Of a stretch of 10,072 nucleotides of DNA, positions 4,613-10,072 are shown one piece after another. The notes under the pieces were generated by a model. The model had not been told where the DNA came from, did not search any database, and saw only the letters and a list, made by a program, of their open reading frames with translations. Both the position numbers and the translations under genes were made by a program. This DNA is from CAYPOY01 sp964412395 (GTDB lineage: Bacteria > Chloroflexota > Anaerolineae > B4-G1): NCBI GenBank assembly GCA_964412395.1, contig CAYPOY010000185.1:1-10072 (forward strand), in the 5' to 3' direction. Numbering within the stretch: position 1 is the first letter of the stretch; every line of letters starts with the position of its first letter.

Positions 4613-5281
4613 GTGACTGTACAGCACAAAAGGCCACACTCGGCAAAGAAAACAGCCCCGTGGCTGATTATCAGCGCTCTAGGCACCGTTGGAGTCATAG
4701 TGCTTTACTCCCTCGTGCCCGGCTTCCAGCCCATTGAACTGGTGCTGCTGCTCGTTGTGGTAGGTTTTTCCGCTGTGGGCTACACTCAGGGCATCATCCG
4801 TGGTATCATGACCATTGTCATGCTGTACGTCGCCACGGGAATCGCAGCAACTTTCTACCCGGTGATCACCCCCTACGTTGGCGGCATCCAGCAGATCCTG
4901 TCGCTCAACTTGAACCTCCCCCTCAGCGAGAGTATGAACCATGGCACCCTGGCCCTCTCATTCAGCGTACTAACTGTGATCACCTGGATCGCGCTGGAGA
5001 TCCTGGATCGGGGCTCATTCCGAGACACGAGCCTACCCGGGCTAGGAACGCTGGATAACCTGGGCGGCATCTTCGTCTATCTGGTCATTGGGGTCCTGGT
5101 CGCCAGCCTTCTATTTAACGCTATCGGCTACGGCAGGTCGCGGCGTGTGCACGACAAGGCACTGCTCCGCCCAATATTCAATCAGGTGCTCCACGTACAC
5201 TACACTGCCCAGTCGTTCTGGTTCCCCAGGAAGCCGCCTCCGATTTACGTCTACGACCTGGATCTGCGGCGTGAACGCTAA
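4613..5281 (+). CDS. CvpA-family multi-pass membrane protein
   Basis: The 222-residue protein has about five predicted membrane segments (roughly 16-35, 41-58, 62-84, 112-131, 149-171), a basic N-terminus (KRPHSAKK) and a cytoplasmic-looking basic tail. The arrangement around the second and third segments (GYTQGIIRGIMTIV) and the later GTLDNLGGIFVYLVIGVLVA fit the CvpA (colicin V production) family, whose role is envelope-related and poorly known. The gene order supports this: in Bacillus subtilis a CvpA-like gene also lies near mutS2. The first segment before the CvpA core is an addition to the usual four-helix plan. The last 11 bases overlap the mutS2 start, so the two are probably coupled. 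The family call rests on motif shape rather than strong identity. Confidence 0.7.
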   Translation: MTVQHKRPHSAKKTAPWLIISALGTVGVIVLYSLVPGFQPIELVLLLVVVGFSAVGYTQGIIRGIMTIVMLYVATGIAATFYPVITPYVGGIQQILSLNLNLPLSESMNHGTLALSFSVLTVITWIALEILDRGSFRDTSLPGLGTLDNLGGIFVYLVIGVLVASLLFNAIGYGRSRRVHDKALLRPIFNQVLHVHYTAQSFWFPRKPPPIYVYDLDLRRER

Positions 5282-7637
5282 ACATCTGTCCACGTTAGAA
5301 TTTCCCAAGCTGCTGGCCCGCCTGGCGACTTATGCCAGTTTCTCCGCCGGGGAGGAAAAGGTCCATGCACTCACACCGGCAACCAACCTGCAGGAGATCC
5401 GCTGGCGGATGGAGACGACGAGCGAGGCCCGCACGCTGCTGGACGCCAAGCCCGACACCACCCTGGGCGGCGCACACGACATCCGGCCGCTGGCGAAGGC
5501 CACCCAACGAGGAGCGGTGTTGTCGCCGTCGGAGCTGCTCGACGTGCGCGACACCCTCGTTGCTGCCCGCAACCTCCATCGCACCCTGACCCGGCTGGAG
5601 GCGCAGTTTCCCCGCCTGGCCGACGTCGCCGGTCGCATCCAGCCCTGTCCCGAGGTCATTGTCAAGATCAACCGCTGCCTGGACGAGCGCGGGAACGTGC
5701 GTGACGACGCCTCCCCTGAACTGGCCCGCATCCGCCGTGAGGCGCACATCGCCCACGACCGGATACAGGACAAACTCCAAAGCATCATCCATGCACCTTA
5801 CAACGCCACCTTCTTGCAGGAACCGCTCATCACACAACGGGAGGGGCGCTACGTCATCCCCCTCAAAGCCGACTTCAAGGGCCGTATCCGGGGCATCGTC
5901 CACGATGTGTCTGCCTCTGGGGCGACCGTCTTCACCGAGCCCCTGTCCGTCGTCGAACTGAACAACGCCTGGCGTGAGCTCCAACTTGCAGAGACGCAAG
6001 AAGTGAACCGCATCCTGGCTCGCCTCTCCGGTCACATCGCCGAACGCACAACCGAGGTCGAGCAGACCGTGGAGGCGCTGGCCGAATTGGACCTGGCCTT
6101 CGCCAAAGCGAAGTACGCCGATGCCATCAACGCCACCGCTCCCCTTCTCTCCCCCCCCGAAGGGAGGGCGGGGGGGGGTATCCGCCTCATCTCCGCTCGC
6201 CACCCCCTGCTCGACCCGCAGCGAGTCGTACCCATTGACATCGTGCTGGACGACGAGACCCACATGCTGATCATCACCGGCCCCAACACCGGCGGCAAGA
6301 CCGTCAGCCTGAAGACCCTGGGCCTGCTGGCGCTAATGGCCCAGGCAGGGCTGCACCTTCCGGTCGAGACAGGATCAGCTATCTTCCCCTTTGCAACGGT
6401 GTACGCTGACATCGGCGACGAGCAGTCCATCGAGCAAAACCTCTCCACCTTCTCCTCCCACCTGAACAACATCATCTCGTTCATCGACCGGGCCGACGAA
6501 CACAGCCTGGTGCTGCTGGACGAACTGGGCGCAGGCACCGACCCCGCCGAAGGGGCGGCGCTGGCCCGCGCCCTGCTGGACCACTTCCGCCGCCGTGGAA
6601 CAACCACCCTGGTCGCCACCCACTACCCCGAACTCAAGAGCTACGCTCAACTCACCCCTGGCGTGCGCAACGCTTGCGTCGAGTTCGACCCGGAGACGCT
6701 CAGCCCGACCTACACACTGACCGTCGGGCTGCCGGGCCGCTCCAACGCCCTTGCCATCGCCCGGCGGCTGGGGCTGCCACGCGACATCGTCGAGGCAGCA
6801 CGCCAGATGGTCTCGCCGGCCGACCTGCGCACCGAGGACATGCTGACTGACATCCACAGTCTACGCATCCAGGCAGCCCAGTTGCGGGACGAGGCCAACG
6901 CCGCCCGCACCAAAGTCGAAAGACTGGCCCGCGAACTACGCGAGCGCCTGGGAATGATTGAGCAGGAACGCCAGGAGATTCTGGAGCAGGCCAGAGAAGA
7001 AGCAACAGTGGAACTGGAAACGTTGCAGGCCGAGGCACGCCGTCTGCGGCGTCGCCTACAGGCTGCTGCCGCGCCGCTGAAGGCCGCGGCTGCGGTCGAG
7101 GAGGCCATCGAAACACTGGAGGCCAAAATATCTGAACCAGAGCCTCTGGAAATCCCCACCCTACTCGAAGTGCCACAACGCCCCGTACGCCCAGGCGACA
7201 CCGTCTGGGTACGCCCACTGAACACGAAGGGGCAGGTCCTTGAGATAGACAGAGGCGAGGCTGAGGTGCAAGTGGGACCGGCCCGCACCCGCGTGAGAGT
7301 GACGGCGCTGGAACTCCGCCCCCCCACCTCCCTCCCCCTGCGAGATGAAGGGCCGGAGGAGGGGGCCATCCACGTCAGCACCGCCCCTTCTCCCAGCGTG
7401 CGTCTCGACTTGCGAGGCTGTACCGTCGAGGAAGCACTACAACAACTGGATCGCCACCTGGATGCCGCATTGCGGGCCGGTTTGCCGTGGGTGCGCGTTA
7501 TCCACGGCAAAGGCACTGGCGCGCTGCGCCGGGCAGTGCGCGACTTCCTGGCCGACCATCCCTTTATCAGCACTTACGAGGCCGGCGGCGACAGAGAGGG
7601 AGGCGAGGGTGTCACCGTCGCCAAATTGGTGCTCTAA
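5271..7637 (+). CDS. mutS2: MutS2 ATPase with C-terminal Smr domain
   Basis: The 788-residue protein has the full MutS2 layout: N-terminal start (HLSTLEFPKLLARLATYAS), clamp and core helices, Walker A GPNTGGKT at 337-344, Walker B LVLLDELGAGTDP at 413-425, ATHYPELKSYA soon after, a charged coiled coil around 525-640, a KOW-like strand region (RPGDTVWVRPLNTKGQVLEI), and an Smr domain with LDLRG at 712-716 and HGKGTGALR at 745-753. MutS2 proteins act in suppressing recombination and, in Bacillus, in handling collided ribosomes; the cellular role here is not known. The GTG at 5271 is chosen because the family N-terminus begins there; further upstream in this frame nothing matches. A repeat-derived insertion lies at 291-303 in a linker before the ARHPLLDP motif. 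It is coupled to cvpA upstream and to the HEAT gene 4 bases downstream. Confidence 0.96.
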   Translation: MNAKHLSTLEFPKLLARLATYASFSAGEEKVHALTPATNLQEIRWRMETTSEARTLLDAKPDTTLGGAHDIRPLAKATQRGAVLSPSELLDVRDTLVAARNLHRTLTRLEAQFPRLADVAGRIQPCPEVIVKINRCLDERGNVRDDASPELARIRREAHIAHDRIQDKLQSIIHAPYNATFLQEPLITQREGRYVIPLKADFKGRIRGIVHDVSASGATVFTEPLSVVELNNAWRELQLAETQEVNRILARLSGHIAERTTEVEQTVEALAELDLAFAKAKYADAINATAPLLSPPEGRAGGGIRLISARHPLLDPQRVVPIDIVLDDETHMLIITGPNTGGKTVSLKTLGLLALMAQAGLHLPVETGSAIFPFATVYADIGDEQSIEQNLSTFSSHLNNIISFIDRADEHSLVLLDELGAGTDPAEGAALARALLDHFRRRGTTTLVATHYPELKSYAQLTPGVRNACVEFDPETLSPTYTLTVGLPGRSNALAIARRLGLPRDIVEAARQMVSPADLRTEDMLTDIHSLRIQAAQLRDEANAARTKVERLARELRERLGMIEQERQEILEQAREEATVELETLQAEARRLRRRLQAAAAPLKAAAAVEEAIETLEAKISEPEPLEIPTLLEVPQRPVRPGDTVWVRPLNTKGQVLEIDRGEAEVQVGPARTRVRVTALELRPPTSLPLRDEGPEEGAIHVSTAPSPSVRLDLRGCTVEEALQQLDRHLDAALRAGLPWVRVIHGKGTGALRRAVRDFLADHPFISTYEAGGDREGGEGVTVAKLVL
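6141..6178. repeat. C-run/G-run repeat inside mutS2
   Basis: CCCCTTCTCT, eight C, GAAGGGAGGGC and eight G form an imperfect inverted repeat, read in frame as PLLSPPEGRAGGG (291-303). It sits in a variable linker between NATAP and the conserved ARHPLL motif. Its ends match the element at 3817-3851 in the PyrD-like gene. Confidence 0.7.
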
Positions 7638-7655
7638 CTGGATGCTGGATGCTGG
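7638..7655 (+). repeat. Heptamer tandem repeat at the mutS2 / HEAT gene junction
   Basis: CTGGATG occurs twice in tandem and a third partial copy (CTGG) follows, directly after the mutS2 stop. The ATG of the downstream gene (7642) lies inside the first unit, so this start may have been created by a repeat. Confidence 0.5.
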
Positions 7656-9522
7656 TTATCAGCATATGCACTATTCGTGGGATGTGGAGACCAAGACAAC
7701 GCTGGCCGAGATAATCAGTGAAATTGGCCAGAGAGATGAGCGAGCCTACCAGACGCTGGCCGCAGTATGGGAGGAGGCGACATGGGAGGAGGGCAAGTGT
7801 CTGCTGGCCTATCCCCTGGCCCTGACTGGTGGCGAGCAGGCCATTCCGCTGCTCGAGGAGGCGCTGGAAGACCCCGATCTGGACAACATGCTGGATTACA
7901 ACGAGGTGGCAGCCGCCCTGGAGGAGTTAGGCATCGAAGCGCCACCAGAACCCGCCCACCTGTCGCTGTTTGACGCTGATCCTGACACTGATATAGAAAC
8001 ACTCGCTCGGTCCATCCTGGCGGACATCAGTGATCCAGAGCACCTCATGAGCTTTGCCGATATGGCAATGGAGGAGTGGCGCTCCCATCCAGACGACCTG
8101 GCTCATGCTTATACCAATATCGAACAGGCCAAACTGAATAACCTGATAGCAGTGCAGGCCATAAGTCTACCGCTGGAGTTATCCGTGCCTCTGATCGCTG
8201 ATCTGCTCGCAGTGATGGAATCGCTCACCTTCGATGCCTCCACGCGAGGCCACCCCATCTGGCTGCGCGAGACTTACGCCCATCTGGCGGAGTGCGCCGG
8301 CCCCGCTCTTCAACTCCACATAGTGGGGGTGCTTCTGTCTCTCCAACACTACCTCAGCGACGATTACGACATCGCCGACAACCCGGACCAACTGCTGGCT
8401 GCCGCCCGTGAACTTCCCCCCAGCGACGAAAAACTGCGGCAACTGTTCGGGCAGGCGGGAGCACTCATCCTCCACTGCCGCTCCTTCTGGCCCCGCTGGC
8501 CCGCTGAGACCGACCGACCGCTATCAGGCTGGCTGGAGGGGCTGATTGAGTTCCGCCGCCCCTTGGAGCGCGTCGGGCAAATCCCGCTGCATCCTTCCCT
8601 GGAGACAGAGATGGAGGAACTATCTGCTATGTTGATGGAAGCACTGGTGGAGGCTCCACCGCCGCCGTCCATGGCTGAACTCCTCGACCTGCTCGTCGCA
8701 CAGGGACAGGACTTCCTCTCACCGGCGCAACGCCGACGCTTTGCCCGCCAGCGCACCGCCGTCCTCCCCTACCTGATCCGCATAGCGCAAGACAAGTATT
8801 ATTGGCGTGAAGACGGCCCCGGAGAAGGACAGGTTGCCATCCTGGCCGTGCGGCTGCTTGGTGAACTCAAAGTCACCCAGGCTGCCGACACCCTGGTGGG
8901 CGCCGCTGCCGACTCACGGCCCGAGCACGTCATCCACGACGCCGCCCTGTTCAGCCTGATGGCCATAGGCTGGCCAGCCCTCCCCGCCGTCCAGGCCTAC
9001 TTCCGCTACGGGCGTGACGTCGAGACCAAGACCTCCCTGGCCAAGGTGCTGGGCCGCATCGGCCGGCGGAGCCCAGACACCTTCGACCTCCTGCGCCAGG
9101 TATGGGAGGCCACCGATTGGGCTCAGAACCGGCGCACGGTGGCGCTGGCCTTCGGTGACCTACGCGACCGCCGCGCCACCCCCCTCCTTCAGGCCGCCCT
9201 GAAGGATCGGACTGCTGACAGATTGGATTTGAACTACGTCCACTGGGCCTTGCAACGACTGGGAGTTCCAGCGCCACCGCCATCCACAAGGGAATCATCA
9301 CGTCTTAAGACCCCTGCGCCATACAATCCCCGCTTGATCTATGACGAATTTGACACCCCACGACGATTGAGGTACACTACCTGGAATGAGCCACTCTGCC
9401 CCGACTGCGGTCAACCACTGATGCAGGACGAAAGCGGTGAATGGACTCACCCGCCGGAGGCAGCCGCCAGCCACTCCGCCGCCGGAAAGGGAAAATGTAA
9501 GCGCAAGAGAAAGCGACGCTAA
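7642..9522 (+). CDS. HEAT-repeat-type protein with internal duplication and basic zinc-ribbon-like end
   Basis: The 626-residue protein is rich in paired amphipathic helices of HEAT / armadillo type and has no enzyme motif I recognise. A stretch of about 90 residues occurs twice: 14-105 and 459-549, both beginning DVETKT and ending near APP, with roughly 40% identity by eye. The C-terminus has CPDC at 586-589, a further Cys at 619 and a very basic tail (KCKRKRKRR), which suggests a half zinc ribbon and nucleic-acid contact (inference). The start at 7642, 4 bases after the mutS2 stop, has no Shine-Dalgarno; ATG 7666 is an alternative. Because the first repeat starts almost at once, the original N-terminus may be lost. 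HEAT proteins usually scaffold other proteins. Position in the mutS2 operon suggests joint expression, not a known function. Confidence 0.75.
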   Translation: MLDAGYQHMHYSWDVETKTTLAEIISEIGQRDERAYQTLAAVWEEATWEEGKCLLAYPLALTGGEQAIPLLEEALEDPDLDNMLDYNEVAAALEELGIEAPPEPAHLSLFDADPDTDIETLARSILADISDPEHLMSFADMAMEEWRSHPDDLAHAYTNIEQAKLNNLIAVQAISLPLELSVPLIADLLAVMESLTFDASTRGHPIWLRETYAHLAECAGPALQLHIVGVLLSLQHYLSDDYDIADNPDQLLAAARELPPSDEKLRQLFGQAGALILHCRSFWPRWPAETDRPLSGWLEGLIEFRRPLERVGQIPLHPSLETEMEELSAMLMEALVEAPPPPSMAELLDLLVAQGQDFLSPAQRRRFARQRTAVLPYLIRIAQDKYYWREDGPGEGQVAILAVRLLGELKVTQAADTLVGAAADSRPEHVIHDAALFSLMAIGWPALPAVQAYFRYGRDVETKTSLAKVLGRIGRRSPDTFDLLRQVWEATDWAQNRRTVALAFGDLRDRRATPLLQAALKDRTADRLDLNYVHWALQRLGVPAPPPSTRESSRLKTPAPYNPRLIYDEFDTPRRLRYTTWNEPLCPDCGQPLMQDESGEWTHPPEAAASHSAAGKGKCKRKRKRR

Positions 9523-9525
9523 CTG

Positions 9526-9921
9526 ATGGATGCTACTACAGAAAAGATGACACACGTTGAAGTCTGGCTCTATGGACCGCTGGCGCGCTACGCTGGTGAG
9601 CAAAGCCAGGGCAGTTACGCCGAACTACACCTGGAACTGCCCACGGGCAGCACGATGCAGGACCTGCTCGACCACCTGGGGCTTCCGCCGGAGGAGAAAG
9701 GCATCACCTTCGTCAACGGCGACCTGGCTGCGCTGTCTGGCCTCGATACCGATCGCGACCTGGTGCTGCACGACGGCGACCGGGTGGGCATCTCCCACCG
9801 CAAGAGCATGTGGCCCTTCCAGTACCGCTTCGGCGCTGGCGTGACCCCCCAACTCCAGGAGACATTCCGCCAGCGACAGGATGGGGGAGTGCACCACGCG
9901 TATACCAAACTGGATAAGTAG
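9526..9921 (+). CDS. MoaD/ThiS-like ubiquitin-fold protein without terminal Gly-Gly
   Basis: The 131-residue protein has the beta-grasp pattern of MoaD/ThiS sulfur carriers at about 10-90: VEVWLYGPLARYAG at the front, then LELPTGSTMQDLLDHLGLP (37-54), ITFVNGDLA (60-68) and LHDGDRVGIS (81-90). In true carriers the fold ends soon after DGD.V in a Gly-Gly tail that is adenylated. Here the chain continues with HRKSMWPFQYRFGAG and some 25 polar residues and ends in LDK, so it is probably not a sulfur carrier unless processed. The start may be ATG 9526, 3 bases after the HEAT gene stop, or ATG 9547, just before the fold. It is last in the cvpA-mutS2 set. It may be a protein-binding or regulatory beta-grasp protein; the function is unknown. 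Confidence 0.75.
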   Translation: MDATTEKMTHVEVWLYGPLARYAGEQSQGSYAELHLELPTGSTMQDLLDHLGLPPEEKGITFVNGDLAALSGLDTDRDLVLHDGDRVGISHRKSMWPFQYRFGAGVTPQLQETFRQRQDGGVHHAYTKLDK

Positions 9922-9956
9922 CCCGCCTGCCAACCGCCGATGGGGAGAACAGAAAC

Positions 9957-9985
9957 TTGACAAGCGGACACATCTGGCATATCAT
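9957..9985 (+). promoter_or_regulatory. Sigma70-type promoter reading off the right edge
   Basis: TTGACA (9957-9962, perfect) is followed after 17 bases by TATCAT (9980-9985, 5 of 6). The start is predicted near 9992. No coding start is visible before the window ends, so the transcript has a leader of at least about 80 bases. Confidence 0.7.
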
Positions 9986-10030
9986 AGGGTTGAATACGTC
10001 CACCTTTGAGAAAACTACATAGCCCTCCGA

Positions 10031-10059
10031 CTCATCCTGTTCCCTCCGGGACGGGTGAG
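10031..10059 (+). other. Stable hairpin in the leader of the downstream transcript
   Basis: CTCATCC (10031-10037) pairs with GGGTGAG (10053-10059), one of the pairs being U-G. Inner pairs continue as GU/AC and CCC/GGG with single bulged bases and a 3-base loop. No T-run follows within the window, so it is not an evident terminator. It could be part of a leader regulatory element whose rest lies outside the window; it matches no riboswitch class that I recognise. Confidence 0.45.
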
Positions 10060-10072
10060 CGATAAGGTGTAG

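Noticed and set aside
5088..5270. Upstream extension of mutS2 by 61 codons
   Set aside because: It lies inside cvpA in another frame and has no MutS2 similarity; the family N-terminus begins at GTG 5271.
3817..6178. CRISPR-like repeats
   Set aside because: The C/G-rich elements are only two, or possibly three with 1405-1421, are far apart and lie within genes; there is no regular spacing or spacer set.
5295..6263. Long open frame antisense to mutS2
   Set aside because: Its composition is that of a shadow of a GC-rich gene, and the opposite strand encodes a complete MutS2.
7345..7641. Upstream extension of the HEAT gene into mutS2
   Set aside because: It overlaps the Smr-domain coding sequence in another frame and shows no helical-repeat pattern.

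Overview
The window looks like chromosome of a GC-rich bacterium, most likely a member of the Chloroflexota (Anaerolineae-like). This is an inference from several signs: a DUF166 protein beside formate--tetrahydrofolate ligase, a remnant secreted-protein tail resembling the 'YLPLV..N' ending I associate with surface proteins of that phylum, and GC/C-run palindromic repeats inside housekeeping genes. No rRNA, tRNA, CRISPR or transposase is visible.

Left block (1-2349, all minus strand). Reading leftwards there is a NarL/LuxR-type response regulator, then a DUF166 protein carrying an extra degenerate receiver-like N-terminus, then the start of formate--tetrahydrofolate ligase (fhs), which runs off the left edge. 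The response regulator has a promoter so close to its ATG that its mRNA should be nearly leaderless. The DUF166 gene has its own promoter, with a 20-bp palindrome overlapping the -35, and probably shares its transcript with fhs.

Middle gap (2350-2858). This holds a relic of the C-terminus of an Ig/cadherin-like surface protein, a strong terminator hairpin, roughly 170 bases with nothing clear, and a good sigma70-type promoter reading right.

PyrK/PyrD-like block (2859-4474, plus strand). Two overlapping genes resemble the two subunits of class 1B dihydroorotate dehydrogenase. Both keep fold landmarks: the PyrK-like protein keeps its four [2Fe-2S] cysteines and the PyrD-like protein keeps the FMN-phosphate region. 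Both lack residues needed for the known reaction. The PyrD-like protein has lost the catalytic-cysteine loop, the active-site lysine and most orotate-binding asparagines. The PyrK-like protein has lost the NAD-binding GGGxG and CGxP motifs. I regard this as the most interesting part of the window: a probably repurposed redox pair.

Right block (4475-9921, plus strand). A promoter and a long imperfect inverted repeat precede a tightly packed set: a CvpA-family membrane protein, the MutS2 ATPase/Smr protein, a HEAT-repeat protein with an internal duplication and a zinc-ribbon-like end, and a MoaD/ThiS-like ubiquitin-fold protein. CvpA next to MutS2 is a gene order also known from Bacillus. After 9921 a promoter and a hairpin lead to a gene beyond the right edge.

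A theme across the window is small palindromic or C-run/G-run repeats lodged in frame inside conserved genes (the PyrK-like, PyrD-like and mutS2 genes, possibly also the DUF166 gene), which add short peptides to the proteins.
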